Shown piece by piece: positions 1-10,312 of a DNA stretch of 64,000 bases. The position numbers and the translations under genes were made by a program. Location: positions 1-64,000 of the forward strand of contig CAJOGX010000004.1 in assembly GCA_905234175.1 (NCBI GenBank). Reading direction: 5' to 3'. Position 1 is the first letter of the stretch. The number at the start of each line of letters is the position of its first letter. Below the pieces are notes generated by a model, which saw only the letters and a program-made list of their open reading frames with translations, was not told the DNA's origin and made no database searches. This stretch comes from an uncultured Selenomonadaceae bacterium (lineage in GTDB: Bacteria > Bacillota > Negativicutes > Selenomonadales > Selenomonadaceae).

Positions 1-49
1 CGGATTGTGGCTCCGATATGCGTGGGTTCGATCCCCACGAGTCGCCCCA
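1..49 (+). tRNA. tRNA-His (GTG), 5' end outside the window
   Basis: Only the 3' two thirds are present. The anticodon loop reads TTGTGGC, giving GTG. The T arm is GTGGG-TTCGATC-CCCAC. The acceptor strand GAGTCGC is followed by discriminator C, which is typical of tRNA-His, and an encoded CCA at 47-49. tRNA-Trp follows after one base, so the two are probably cotranscribed. Confidence 0.9.
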
Positions 50-50
50 C

Positions 51-126
<76 letters not shown>

Positions 127-140
127 ATATAAAAAAATCA

Positions 141-167
141 AGCCCTGCCAGCGCGGTGGGGCTTTTT
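141..167 (+). terminator. Rho-independent terminator of the tRNA pair
   Basis: An AGCCC/GGGCT stem closes a GC-rich hairpin followed by five T residues. It lies 14 bases after tRNA-Trp and upstream of the gyrB promoter. Confidence 0.8.
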
Positions 168-182
168 AAGTTATTTAACTTA
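167..182. promoter_or_regulatory. 16-bp perfect palindrome upstream of the gyrB promoter
   Basis: TAAGTTAT followed by TTAACTTA is a perfect dyad ending 10 bases before the gyrB -35 box. It could be an operator or a side effect of the AT-rich gap. No regulator can be named. Confidence 0.3.
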
Positions 183-192
183 TTCCTTTCGC

Positions 193-221
193 TTGCCACA
201 AAATCCCGAATATGTTAAACT
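193..221 (+). promoter_or_regulatory. Sigma-70-type promoter of gyrB
   Basis: TTGCCA (193-198), a 17-base spacer and TAAACT (216-221) sit 33 bases before the GTG start. The only other signal in the tRNA-gyrB gap is the palindrome just upstream. Confidence 0.65.
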
Positions 222-247
222 TTTGCCGGTTAAATTTTAGGAGGTAA

Positions 248-2245
<1,998 letters not shown>

Positions 2246-2246
2246 A

Positions 2247-2948
2247 ATGACAGCGGAAAATCGACAGGCATTCAGGGAAGGCATTCGCGACGGCGTTCCA
2301 ATCGCGCTGGGCTACTTCGTCGTTTCGTTCACGCTGGGAATTTTGGCGCGGTACGTTGGACTGACGCCGTTCCAGGGATTTCTCGCAAGCTTTTTGAACA
2401 ACGCCTCCGCCGGCGAATACGTGGGCTTCGCGCTAATGGCACTCAAGGCGCCGTACTTTGAGATTGCCGCAATGGTTTTCATAGCCAACGCGCGGTACAT
2501 TTTGATGAGCGCCGTCATGAGCCAGAAATTTTCGCCGGACACGCCTTTCTACCACAGAATTTTCGTCGGCTTCGACGTGACAGATGAAATTTTCGGCATA
2601 ACAATCGCGCGCGAAGGCTGGCTGAACCCGTTTTACAACTATGGCGCAATGCTCGTCGCACTGCCTGGCTGGTCGGTCGGCACGGCGCTGGGAATTATCG
2701 CTGGCAACATTTTACCGGCGGCGGCGGTCAGCGCGCTTAGCGTGGCGCTTTACGGAATGTTCATAGCAATAATAATCCCGCCCGCTCGAAAAGATAAAGT
2801 CGTCAGCGTGGCGGTCGTGGTAAGCTTTGTGCTGAGCTTTGTTGCCGGAGAATTTTTCAGCGAAATTTCGGCGGGCACGCGGACAATTTTCTTAACGCTC
2901 GTGATAGCCGGCGCGGCGGCGGTACTGTACCCAGTGGAGAAAAAATAA
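2247..2948 (+). CDS. azlC: AzlC-family branched-chain amino acid exporter, large subunit
   Basis: This is a 233-residue integral membrane protein of the AzlC family. With the small partner AzlD it forms a branched-chain amino acid export permease. Hydrophobic helices run through the whole chain, and the family signatures FREGIRDGVPIALGY near the N terminus and NARYILMSAVMSQ near residue 90 are clear. The frame is open further upstream into gyrB, but ATG 2247 starts one base after the gyrB stop and matches the family N terminus. azlD follows with no gap. Placing this pair directly after gyrB is not a widely conserved arrangement as far as I know. The substrate is inferred from the family only. 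Confidence 0.9.
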   Translation: MTAENRQAFREGIRDGVPIALGYFVVSFTLGILARYVGLTPFQGFLASFLNNASAGEYVGFALMALKAPYFEIAAMVFIANARYILMSAVMSQKFSPDTPFYHRIFVGFDVTDEIFGITIAREGWLNPFYNYGAMLVALPGWSVGTALGIIAGNILPAAAVSALSVALYGMFIAIIIPPARKDKVVSVAVVVSFVLSFVAGEFFSEISAGTRTIFLTLVIAGAAAVLYPVEKK

Positions 2949-3260
2949 ATGACGCACGAAGAAATTTATGTATACATAGCGATAATGAGTGCGGTGACAC
3001 TGGCGGTGAAAATCCTGCCGCTGACTTTAATCCGCACGGAAATCAAAAACGTAACTCTGCGTTCGTTCCTGTACTACGTGCCGTACGTGACGCTGGCGGT
3101 CATGACATTTCCGGCGATAGTCTACGCAACGCAGTCGGAAATTTCGGGCGCGCTGGCGCTGGTCGCAGGAATTGCGGCGGCGTGGTTCGGCGCGAGTTTA
3201 TTCCGCGTGGCGGTTATCTGCTGCGTGGTAGTTTTTTTGAGCGAACTGATTTTAATTTGA
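2949..3260 (+). CDS. azlD: AzlD-family branched-chain amino acid transport subunit
   Basis: This 103-residue protein has four hydrophobic segments and is the expected partner of AzlC. The family pattern of an N-terminal helix, a short basic loop (LTLIRTEIKN), then FLYYVPYVTLAVMTFP is visible. Its ATG directly abuts the azlC stop, so the two are translationally coupled. It supplies the small subunit of the exporter and has no known function without AzlC. The next gene begins nine bases later, and its ribosome binding site overlaps the azlD stop codon. Confidence 0.9.
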   Translation: MTHEEIYVYIAIMSAVTLAVKILPLTLIRTEIKNVTLRSFLYYVPYVTLAVMTFPAIVYATQSEISGALALVAGIAAAWFGASLFRVAVICCVVVFLSELILI

Positions 3261-3269
3261 GGTGACGCG

Positions 3270-4226
3270 GTGGACATAGAATATTTGCTGCTGCTGCAGG
3301 GCGTGCGCGAATCGTTCGGCGGATGGCTGACGACGCTGGTTGAGCTTGTCACGAAAATCCCGACGAGCCCGCTGTCAGCGCTGATACCTGGAATTTTATT
3401 CTGGTGCGTATCGCGGCGCGCAGGATTATTTTTGCTGGCGGTAATGTCTTTCGGGCGCCTGATAAACTCGCTGGTAAAGGATATTTTCTGCGTCTACCGG
3501 CCGTGGATTTTGGACCCGAACGTCCACCCCGCACATAAAGCGATGGCGAAGGCGAGCAGTTACTCCTTTCCGAGCGGGCACACGCAGTTCACGGCGGCGA
3601 TTTACGGCGGGCTGGCGTATTTCTACCGGCGGAAATTCCCGTGGCTTATCATTCCGTGCGCGCTGATAATTTTGCTGGTAGCGCTTTCGCGGAACTTTTT
3701 GGGCGTGCACACGCCGCAGGACGTGCTTTTCGCAATTCTGGAAATGACCGTGCTGATAATTCTGGCGGACAAAATTTTCGACGCGGTAGAGCGAGACCGG
3801 CGGCTGGGCGTCGCAGTTTTCGCAGTCGGAACAATTTTCACGGCGGCGGCGGCGTTTTACATGCTGACGAAAAATTATCCCGTGGATTATCTGTACGGAA
3901 AAATTATCGTGACGCCGGAAACCGCGCGGCTCGATTCGATTGACAGCATTGGCGTAACGGTGGGCTTTCTACTCGGCTGGGCGCTGGAATGGCGCTTCGT
4001 GAATTTCAGTTTGAATGTCGACCGCGCGACTAAAATCCGGCGCGTAATTATCGGCTGTGCAGTTGGCGGGGCGGCGATGGCTCTGCTGCTGGTACTGAAA
4101 AAACTGGCAGGCGCGGCTGTCTACGAATTTTGCAAAGGATTTATGCCGCTGTTCGCCGTAATATTTCTGGCGCCGCTGGCGTTTACTTTCGTCGAGCGGA
4201 AATTCAGATTCAGGCGGTTACACTGA
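3270..4226 (+). CDS. PAP2-family membrane phosphatase
   Basis: This is a 318-residue polytopic membrane protein of the phosphatidic acid phosphatase type 2 family. The three catalytic motifs are in order: KDIFCVYRP (around 70), SFPSGHT (around 98) and SRNFLGVHTPQD (around 134). Such enzymes remove phosphate from lipid phosphates, for example undecaprenyl pyrophosphate or phosphatidate, at the outer face of the cytoplasmic membrane. The C-terminal 160 residues add further helices beyond the minimal PAP2 core. The GTG start has GAGGTG overlapping the azlD stop, so the gene is probably part of the gyrB-azlCD unit. The exact lipid substrate cannot be read from sequence. Confidence 0.85.
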   Translation: MDIEYLLLLQGVRESFGGWLTTLVELVTKIPTSPLSALIPGILFWCVSRRAGLFLLAVMSFGRLINSLVKDIFCVYRPWILDPNVHPAHKAMAKASSYSFPSGHTQFTAAIYGGLAYFYRRKFPWLIIPCALIILLVALSRNFLGVHTPQDVLFAILEMTVLIILADKIFDAVERDRRLGVAVFAVGTIFTAAAAFYMLTKNYPVDYLYGKIIVTPETARLDSIDSIGVTVGFLLGWALEWRFVNFSLNVDRATKIRRVIIGCAVGGAAMALLLVLKKLAGAAVYEFCKGFMPLFAVIFLAPLAFTFVERKFRFRRLH

Positions 4227-4259
4227 GTTGACTGACAAAATTTTTCTGGAGGTGTAATT

Positions 4260-4841
4260 ATGCGAGCGGGATTGCGGGAAGTTAAAAAATTCCAGAACCG
4301 TCAGGCGATAATGGTTGCAGCGGCGAAAGAGTTCAAAAAGCGCGGCTTCGCTAACACGGCGGTTGCTGACATCATGCGCGCGGCGAAACTGGGCGTCGGC
4401 ACTTTCTACAACTATTTCGGCTCCAAGGAAGAAGTGCTGATGGCTATCGTCCGCGAACTTTTCCGGCGCGTCGAAAACAGCGTCATGGCTGAAAATAATT
4501 CTTCGTCGCTGAAACTCCTTGAACATTGCGGAATGAGCACTGCGTGGCTGATTGACGAGAACCGCTTTATCCTGCCGCTCCTCGCCAGCGCCGTCGAGCA
4601 TTCCGATAAGCCCGAAAAAATTCCCAAAAATCTTTCGCCCGACTTCAGAAAAATTTTCGAGGAAATTATTCAGCGCGGGCAGGAAACCGGCGAAATTCGC
4701 GCGGATATTCCCGTTGAGCTGATTTCCGAAATGTTCCACTCGATTTACCAGGCCGCCGCTTTCAGCAAGCTCGCAATTCCTTTTCAGGAAAACATTCAAC
4801 TAAAAATTAAAATTCTGCTGGACGGTATCAAGAATGATTAG
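4260..4841 (+). CDS. TetR/AcrR-family transcriptional regulator
   Basis: This 193-residue regulator has a TetR helix-turn-helix in residues 14-60. The recognition region VADIMRAAKLGVGTFYNYF followed by SKEEVL is typical. The C-terminal ligand domain is not assignable. GGAGGTG precedes the ATG. Its last eight bases overlap the start of nirJ1, so it is cotranscribed with that gene and may control it. TetR proteins usually repress their own operon until a small ligand binds. A haem-pathway ligand is a reasonable guess but unsupported by the sequence itself. Confidence 0.88.
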   Translation: MRAGLREVKKFQNRQAIMVAAAKEFKKRGFANTAVADIMRAAKLGVGTFYNYFGSKEEVLMAIVRELFRRVENSVMAENNSSSLKLLEHCGMSTAWLIDENRFILPLLASAVEHSDKPEKIPKNLSPDFRKIFEEIIQRGQETGEIRADIPVELISEMFHSIYQAAAFSKLAIPFQENIQLKIKILLDGIKND

Positions 4842-6009
4842 CGTTACGAAACTTTTATTTGCGAAAAACTTTTACGGCGACGCGCTGCGCTACACGAGTA
4901 CCGCGCGAAAAATGCGCAACGGCACTTCCGAAGGGATTGGCCCCGTCGTCGTCTGGAACTCAACGCGCACCTGCAACCTGCGTTGCCGCCACTGCTACAT
5001 GGATTCCGATTCGCGCAGGTACACCGACGAACTTTCCACCGCCGAGGCGAAAAAATTTATCGACGACCTTGCCGAGTTCAAAGTTCCCGTGCTTTTATTT
5101 TCCGGCGGCGAACCTTTAATGCGCGAAGATTTTTTTGAGCTGGCTGAGTACGCCGCTAAGAAAAATATCCGCCCGACTCTTTCTACGAACGGCACGCTGA
5201 TAACCCGCGCGACCGCTGAGAAAATTAAAAGCATTGGCGTCGGCTACGTAGGAATTTCGCTGGACGGCCTGCGCGAAGTCAATGACAAATTTCGCGGCGT
5301 TGCTGGCGCTTTTGAAAAGGCTATGGAGGGAATTGAAAACTGCGTCGCTGTCGGTCAGCGCGTCGGCCTGAGGTTTACGATTAACCGCCACAATTTCACG
5401 GAGCTCGACAAAATTTTTGACTTCATCGAGGCGGAAAAAATTAACCGCGTCTGCTTCTACCACCTGGTTTACAGCGGGCGCGGCAGCCAGATGATTGACG
5501 AGGATTTGACGCCGGCCGAATCGCGCGCGGCTATGGATACGATTATCGCGCGGACGAAAGATTTTGAGCGGCGCGGGCTCGATAAGGAAATTCTGACGGT
5601 CGACAACCACTGCGACGGCGTTTACATGTACCTGAAGGCACTGGCTGAAGGCGACGCTGAAACTGCCGCGCAGATTAAAAAATTCATCGCGCTGAACGGC
5701 GGCAACCGCTCCGGCATTGCGTTTGGCGAAGTCGACCCAGCCGGTTACGTCCACCCCGACCAGTTCACTCAGCACTACACTTTCGGCAACGTCCGCGAAA
5801 AAAAGTTCGGCGAAATCTGGACGGACACTTCCAACGAAATTATGGCTGGGCTGAAAAATCGTAAGCCGCTGCTTAAAGGGCGCTGCGCCAGTTGTAAATT
5901 TCTCGACAATTGCAACGGGAATTTCCGCACGCGCGCCGAGGCTAAGACCGGCGATTTCTGGGCGTCCGACCCCGCCTGCTACCTGACTGACAAGGAAATT
6001 TCGCAATGA
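4834..6009 (+). CDS. nirJ1: Radical SAM/SPASM protein NirJ1 (haem d1 / alternative haem pathway)
   Basis: This 391-residue radical SAM enzyme has the cluster motif C47-X3-C51-X2-C54 (TCNLRCRHCY), the SGGEPLMR element, and a C-terminal SPASM-like cysteine set (CASCKFLDNC, then DPAC). The N terminus MISVTKLLF followed by YGDALRY is characteristic of NirJ1, the class paired with NirJ2 in anaerobic Firmicutes. Related enzymes (NirJ, AhbC, AhbD) remove propionate or acetate side chains from sirohaem-derived tetrapyrroles. It overlaps tetR by eight bases and precedes nirJ2 by 36 bases. No nitrite reductase or other sirohaem-branch gene is present here, so the final product is uncertain. Confidence 0.85.
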   Translation: MISVTKLLFAKNFYGDALRYTSTARKMRNGTSEGIGPVVVWNSTRTCNLRCRHCYMDSDSRRYTDELSTAEAKKFIDDLAEFKVPVLLFSGGEPLMREDFFELAEYAAKKNIRPTLSTNGTLITRATAEKIKSIGVGYVGISLDGLREVNDKFRGVAGAFEKAMEGIENCVAVGQRVGLRFTINRHNFTELDKIFDFIEAEKINRVCFYHLVYSGRGSQMIDEDLTPAESRAAMDTIIARTKDFERRGLDKEILTVDNHCDGVYMYLKALAEGDAETAAQIKKFIALNGGNRSGIAFGEVDPAGYVHPDQFTQHYTFGNVREKKFGEIWTDTSNEIMAGLKNRKPLLKGRCASCKFLDNCNGNFRTRAEAKTGDFWASDPACYLTDKEISQ

Positions 6010-6045
6010 ATTTTCGACTACAAGCAACTGGCTGGAGGAATTTTT

Positions 6046-7032
6046 GTGATTGTTTCGTGGAACACAACCAACGCCTGCAACATGTACTGCGCGCACTGCT
6101 ACCGCGACGCCGGCTGCAGGGCTGACGAGGAACTTTCTACCGCCGAGGCGAAAACTTTGCTCGACCAGATTGCTCGCGCGGGCTTTAAGATTATGATTTT
6201 CAGCGGCGGCGAACCGTTAATGCGGCCGGATATTCTGGAACTCGTGGCGCACGCAGCAAGTTTGAAATTAATCCCAGTTTTCGGAACGAACGGCACGCTG
6301 ATAACTTTGGAGCTGGCGGAAAAATTAAAGGCGGCGGGCGCGAAGGGCATGGGAATTTCGCTGGACTCGCTGGACGCGGCAAAGCACGACAAATTCCGCG
6401 CGTTCAAAAATGCGTGGGCGGGCGCCGTCGAAGGAATGAAAAACTGTCGCGCGGTAGGACTGCCGTTCCAGATTCACACGACGGTTATGGACTGGAACCA
6501 GCACGAACTCGAAGCGATGACGGATTTCGCGGTGGAAATTGGCGCGAAGGCACACCACTTTTTCTTTTTGGTACCGACGGGCAGGGCGGCGACGATTGAG
6601 GAAGAATCGCTCCGCGCGGCTCAGTACGAAGAAGTTTTGACGCGAATCATGAAAAAGCAGCAGGAAGTTCCAATCGAACTCAAGCCGACGTGCGCGCCGC
6701 AGTTTTTGCGAATCGTCGACCAGCTCGGCATGACTTCACGGTTTAAGCGCGGCTGTCTCGCTGGGCTTGCTTACTGCATTATCAGCCCGCGCGGAAAAGT
6801 TCAGCCCTGCGCCTATCTGAACATGGAACTCGGCGACGTTCGCGAAATGCCGTTCGACGAAATTTGGCGCAACAATCCCGTGCTGAAAAAACTCCGCACG
6901 CTCAACTATAGTGGGAACTGTGGCGGCTGCCGGTACAAAAACAAATGCGGCGGCTGTCGGGCACGCGCGGCGATTTACCACGGCGGCGACTTCATGAGCG
7001 GCGAACCCTGGTGCAATTTCAGCGGCGAATAA
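6046..7032 (+). CDS. nirJ2: Radical SAM/SPASM protein NirJ2 (haem d1 / alternative haem pathway)
   Basis: This 328-residue radical SAM protein has C11-X3-C15-X2-C18, [10 protein letters not shown], and a SPASM region with [16 protein letters not shown] and a late cysteine. It belongs to the NirJ2 class usually found beside NirJ1. The two are not close copies: NirJ2 lacks the 35-residue N-terminal extension of NirJ1. Translation starts at GTG 6046, with TGGAGGA seven bases upstream. A terminator follows directly, so tetR-nirJ1-nirJ2 forms the end of a transcription unit. By analogy with AhbC/AhbD, the pair may carry out successive side-chain removals or decarboxylations on a sirohaem-derived tetrapyrrole. 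Confidence 0.85.
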   Translation: MIVSWNTTNACNMYCAHCYRDAGCRADEELSTAEAKTLLDQIARAGFKIMIFSGGEPLMRPDILELVAHAASLKLIPVFGTNGTLITLELAEKLKAAGAKGMGISLDSLDAAKHDKFRAFKNAWAGAVEGMKNCRAVGLPFQIHTTVMDWNQHELEAMTDFAVEIGAKAHHFFFLVPTGRAATIEEESLRAAQYEEVLTRIMKKQQEVPIELKPTCAPQFLRIVDQLGMTSRFKRGCLAGLAYCIISPRGKVQPCAYLNMELGDVREMPFDEIWRNNPVLKKLRTLNYSGNCGGCRYKNKCGGCRARAAIYHGGDFMSGEPWCNFSGE

Positions 7033-7039
7033 AATTTTC

Positions 7040-7068
7040 AGCCCTGCGCGAAAGGCGGGGCTTTTTTT
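7040..7068 (+). terminator. Rho-independent terminator after nirJ2
   Basis: An AGCCC/GGGCT stem encloses an inner GC stem with a GAAA-type loop and is followed by seven T residues, eight bases after the nirJ2 stop. Confidence 0.85.
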
Positions 7069-7075
7069 ATTTTCC

Positions 7076-7104
7076 TTGAACTTTTGGCGGTTTTCTGGTA
7101 AAAT
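7076..7104 (+). promoter_or_regulatory. Sigma-70-type promoter of the UPF0210 gene
   Basis: TTGAAC (7076-7081), a 17-base spacer and TAAAAT (7099-7104) lie directly after the nirJ2 terminator and 31 bases before the TTG start. Confidence 0.7.
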
Positions 7105-7135
7105 GCGGTGTAGAATTTTCACGGAGGCAGAAATT

Positions 7136-8497
7136 TTGATAACGATTGAAGATATACTCGAAACGAACCGAATGATAACCGAGAACAAACTCGACGTGCG
7201 GACGATAACGATGGGAATTTCGCTGCGTGATTGCGCTCACCCGAACCTGCGCGAATTTTGTCGCAACGTCTACGATAAAATCACCAGAGCCGCCGAGTTT
7301 CTCGTTAAGACCGGCGAGGACATTGAGGCGGAATACGGCGTGCCGATTATCAACAAGCGCATTTCCGTGACGCCGGTTGCTATCGCCGCCGAGGCCTGCA
7401 AAACTGAAAGTTACGTGCCGATTGCTGAAACGCTCGACAGCGCCGCGAAGGAAGTCGGCGTGAATTTTATTGGCGGATTCAGCGCGCTCGTCGAAAAGGG
7501 CATAACGAACGGCGACAGGATTTTGATTGAGTCGATTCCGCAGGCGCTTGCCACGACGGATTTGGTTTGCGGCTCTGTAAATCTTGCGTCGACGAAGGCC
7601 GGCATTAACATGGACTGCGTGCGCGAAATGGGCGAAGTTGTCAAGCGTACCGCCGAGCTCACGCGCGACCGGCAGGCTATCGGTTGCGCCAAGCTGGTGA
7701 TTTTTGCGAACGCGCCTGGCGACAATCCATTCATGGCGGGCGCCTTCCACGGCGTTGCTGAGGCGGACACCGTCATTAACGTCGGAGTCAGCGGCCCTGG
7801 CGTCGTCAAGCACGCGCTGGAAGATTTGAAGGGCGCAAACTTCACCGAAATTGCTGAGGCGATTAAGAAAACCGCGTTCAAAATTACGCGCGTCGGTCAG
7901 CTCGTCGCTAAGGAGGCGTCGCGCAGGCTGGGCGTGCCTTTCGGAATTGTCGACCTGTCTTTGGCGCCGACGCCAGCCGTTGGAGATTCTGTCGCGCGGA
8001 TTCTGGAGGAAATGGGGCTGGAAAGTTGCGGCGCGCCTGGCACTACGGCGGCTCTTGCGCTCCTTAACGACGCAGTTAAAAAAGGCGGTCTGATGGCGAG
8101 TTCACACGTCGGCGGGCTGAGCGGCGCGTTTATTCCAGTCAGCGAAGATGAAGGAATGATTGCGGCGGTTAAAGCCGGCAGCCTGTCGCTCGAAAAACTT
8201 GAGGCGATGACCTGCGTTTGCAGCGTCGGGCTCGACATGATTGCGATTTCCGGCGACGTGAGCGCGGCGACGATTAGCGGGATTATCGCGGACGAGGCGG
8301 CGATTGGCGTCGTCAACAACAAAACTACCGCCGTCAGAATTATTCCCGTGCCCAACGCGAAAGTTGGCGACGTGGTTGAATACGGCGGGCTTTTGGGCTA
8401 CTGCCCGATTGTCGACGTGAAGCACAACTGGAGTTCCGATGCGTTCATTGCGCGCGGCGGCAGAATCCCAGCGCCAGTCAGGAGTTTGACGAATTAA
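7136..8497 (+). CDS. UPF0210/DUF711 (PFL-type) family protein
   Basis: This 453-residue protein belongs to the UPF0210 (DUF711) family of conserved bacterial and archaeal proteins with an uncertain cellular role. The conserved N-terminal [15 protein letters not shown] and the glycine-rich [13 protein letters not shown] and [20 protein letters not shown] segments are visible. The TTG start is chosen because GGAGG at 7123-7127 is optimally spaced and the resulting N terminus fits the family; the frame is open upstream but has no site. In many Firmicutes an ACT-domain gene sits next to this one, but none is seen here. The next, broken gene starts immediately after its stop. Confidence 0.88.
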   Translation: MITIEDILETNRMITENKLDVRTITMGISLRDCAHPNLREFCRNVYDKITRAAEFLVKTGEDIEAEYGVPIINKRISVTPVAIAAEACKTESYVPIAETLDSAAKEVGVNFIGGFSALVEKGITNGDRILIESIPQALATTDLVCGSVNLASTKAGINMDCVREMGEVVKRTAELTRDRQAIGCAKLVIFANAPGDNPFMAGAFHGVAEADTVINVGVSGPGVVKHALEDLKGANFTEIAEAIKKTAFKITRVGQLVAKEASRRLGVPFGIVDLSLAPTPAVGDSVARILEEMGLESCGAPGTTAALALLNDAVKKGGLMASSHVGGLSGAFIPVSEDEGMIAAVKAGSLSLEKLEAMTCVCSVGLDMIAISGDVSAATISGIIADEAAIGVVNNKTTAVRIIPVPNAKVGDVVEYGGLLGYCPIVDVKHNWSSDAFIARGGRIPAPVRSLTN

Positions 8498-8943
8498 ATG
8501 AAAAAGTTCAGCATTATTAAAATTGCGTTCGGAATTTTTATGGCGGCGATTCTGCTTATCGGAACTGCCGCGCCGAGTTTTGCCGCGAAAAATGATATTT
8601 CGGCTCTGGGCAGCGAAATTTCTAAGCAAAAAAAATATACCATGTACCTCGGCACGAACGATAAGGACAGCAACGTTAGGAAATTCCGACTGAAACGATT
8701 CGCGCGCAAATGAACGAAATTTGCATGAAGTACGTCGACGGCTACACGGTTTCGGTTGTGGAGGGCTTTTACCGCGACGACGCTGGCAGCGAGGCGCGTG
8801 AAGTTTCGCTGGTCTACGTTTTTCTCGACACGCCGATTGAGTCGCTGAAAAAAATTATGGACGAGGCGCTGGTTAAGTTCAATCAGTCCAGTATTTTGCT
8901 GGATGAAACCAAAGGCAGGAGTACTTTTTACAGTGGAAAATGA
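8498..8943 (+). pseudogene. Small secreted protein disrupted by a frameshift
   Basis: Two overlapping reading frames look like halves of one secreted protein. The first (8498-8713) gives a signal peptide ending PSFAA and then KKYTMYLGTNDKDSNV. After that its sequence turns basic and stops. In the -1 frame from about 8680 the reading continues EIPTETIRAQ, then MNEICMKYVDGYTVSVVEGF, to a stop at 8943. One missing base near 8678 would restore a single chain of about 147 residues. The gene starts right after the UPF0210 stop. The family is not certain, and a sequencing error remains possible. Confidence 0.6.
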
Positions 8944-9406
8944 AGCAGTAACTTTTCGGGAAATGCGGCGCGGCGATAAAAAAATTGTCATGGAAATGAT
9001 GCGCCGCTTTTACAGCTCGCCCGCCGTCTACACCAGCGGCTCGGAAAAAATTTTCGCGGCGAACGTCGACAACTGCACGGGCGGTTCAAACTTCGTCGAG
9101 GGATTTATTTTCGAGGCTGACGGAAAAATTATCGGCTACGGGATTCTGGCGAAGAGCTATTCAACGGAATTTGGCGGCGAGTGCATTTGGATTGAGGATA
9201 TTTTTGTTGAAGCTGAATGGCGCGGCTGTGGCGTCGGCTCAGAATTTATTCGCCGCGTCGCTGAAAAATATTCCGGCAAGATTCTCAGGCTGGAGGCTGA
9301 AGGAAAAAATTCGGCGGCGCTGGCTTTCTATAAAAAATTTAAATTTAAGGAACTTCCCTACACGGAATTATTTTTGACACGGGGTGAGATAGTTGGAAAA
9401 AATTGA
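8933..9406 (+). CDS. GNAT-family N-acetyltransferase
   Basis: This 157-residue acetyltransferase has the GNAT fold. The acetyl-CoA-binding motif A is seen as IEDIFVEAEWRGCGVGSEFI (Q/RxxGxG type), and the C-terminal AALAFYKKFKFKE is typical of motif B. It moves an acetyl group from acetyl-CoA to an unknown amine. The GTG start at 8933 is preferred because of AGGAG at 8917-8921; an upstream in-frame ATG at 8903 has no site. Its 3' end overlaps nth by 14 bases, so the two are coupled. Its start lies inside the tail of the broken secreted-protein gene. Confidence 0.85.
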   Translation: MENEAVTFREMRRGDKKIVMEMMRRFYSSPAVYTSGSEKIFAANVDNCTGGSNFVEGFIFEADGKIIGYGILAKSYSTEFGGECIWIEDIFVEAEWRGCGVGSEFIRRVAEKYSGKILRLEAEGKNSAALAFYKKFKFKELPYTELFLTRGEIVGKN

Positions 9407-10028
9407 CGACAGCCTAAAACTGGAGGAACTGCGAATTTTGGAGGAGACGTACAGGGGCGCGATACCGGAACTGAACTTCAACTCGGTGTTCGAGCTTTTA
9501 GTGGCGGTGATTTTGTCGGCGCAGTGCACGGATAAGCGCGTGAACGAGGTGACGGCGAAACTTTTCCCGCTGGCGCACACGCCGCAGCAGATGATAGAGC
9601 TGGGGCAGGAAAAGCTGGAAGAAATTGTGCGGCCGTGTGGCTACTTCAAGGCGAAGTCGAAAAATATTATCGGTACGAGCAAAATTCTGATTGAAAAGTA
9701 CGACGGCGAAGTCCCAGACGATTTCGACGCGTTGACGAAACTGCCAGGCGTCGGGCGCAAAACGGCCAACGTCGTTGCGAGCGTGGCTTTTAAAATTCCG
9801 GCGATTGCCGTCGACACGCACGTTTTCAGAATCGCTAACCGCACACAAATAGCCGAGGGCACAACTCCTCTCGAAGTTGAACTCGGCTTGCAGAAAATTA
9901 TTCCCAAAGAAAAGTGGTCGGACGCACACCACTGGATGATCTGGCACGGGCGGCTGATTTGCACTTCGCGCAGTCCTAAATGCTACAACTGCCCGCTGAA
10001 CGAAATTTGCCCGTCCGCGAACGTCTAG
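9393..10028 (+). CDS. nth: Endonuclease III
   Basis: This 211-residue bifunctional DNA glycosylase/AP lyase removes oxidised pyrimidines in base excision repair. The helix-hairpin-helix LPGVGRKTANVV, the catalytic lysine in that motif, and the catalytic aspartate in VDTHVFR are present. The C terminus carries the [4Fe-4S] ligands C190-X6-C197-X2-C200-X5-C206. The TTG start has GGGGTGAG upstream and lies within the end of the acetyltransferase gene. Its stop codon shares a CTAG tetramer with the stop of the convergent zinc-ribbon gene. Confidence 0.96.
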   Translation: MEKIDDSLKLEELRILEETYRGAIPELNFNSVFELLVAVILSAQCTDKRVNEVTAKLFPLAHTPQQMIELGQEKLEEIVRPCGYFKAKSKNIIGTSKILIEKYDGEVPDDFDALTKLPGVGRKTANVVASVAFKIPAIAVDTHVFRIANRTQIAEGTTPLEVELGLQKIIPKEKWSDAHHWMIWHGRLICTSRSPKCYNCPLNEICPSANV

Positions 10029-10255
10029 CGCTTATTGCGGGCGTTTTCCTTTTCGGTCACGACGACGTAAATCGTGTCGTCATCTTCGTCAAACTCGGCG
10101 CCGCAGCGCGGGCAGCACTGGTAGGACACGCCGTCGGGCAGAGTGCGCTTTCCAATGCATTTCGTGCAAAATTCCGTTCCGCAGCGCTTGCAGTGAAGAA
10201 TTTCGCCGAAGTTCGTACGTCCGCAGCGCGGGCATGATTCATAATAGTCGGGCAT
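10025..10255 (-). CDS. Small zinc-ribbon protein
   Basis: This 76-residue protein has three or four CxxC knuckles: CPRCGRT, CKRCGTEFCTKC and CCPRCGAEF. That suggests two structural zinc sites. An acidic segment EFDEDDD and a short C-terminal tail follow. Function is unknown; such proteins often bind nucleic acid or act as small adaptors. ATG 10255 is preceded by GGAGGGA and by a good promoter, whereas the longer open frame upstream of it is noise. It is convergent with nth and the two stop codons overlap. Confidence 0.8.
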   Translation of the reverse strand: MPDYYESCPRCGRTNFGEILHCKRCGTEFCTKCIGKRTLPDGVSYQCCPRCGAEFDEDDDTIYVVVTEKENARNKR

Positions 10256-10282
10256 AAAAATCCCTCCAAAAAATTTTTTGAG

Positions 10283-10311
10283 ATTATAACACACGCAAAG
10301 GGTGGTTGCAA
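10283..10311 (-). promoter_or_regulatory. Promoter of the small zinc-ribbon gene
   Basis: Read on the minus strand, TTGCAA (10306-10311), 17 bases and TATAAT (10283-10288) precede the zinc-ribbon start by 27 bases. The -35 box sits right before the divergent GNAT start codon at 10313, so the two genes could interfere with each other. Confidence 0.7.
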
Positions 10312-10312
10312 T

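Noticed and set aside
5116..6096. 326-codon antisense frame over nirJ1
   Set aside because: nirJ1 carries the radical SAM and SPASM motifs on the plus strand; the antisense frame is codon-bias noise.
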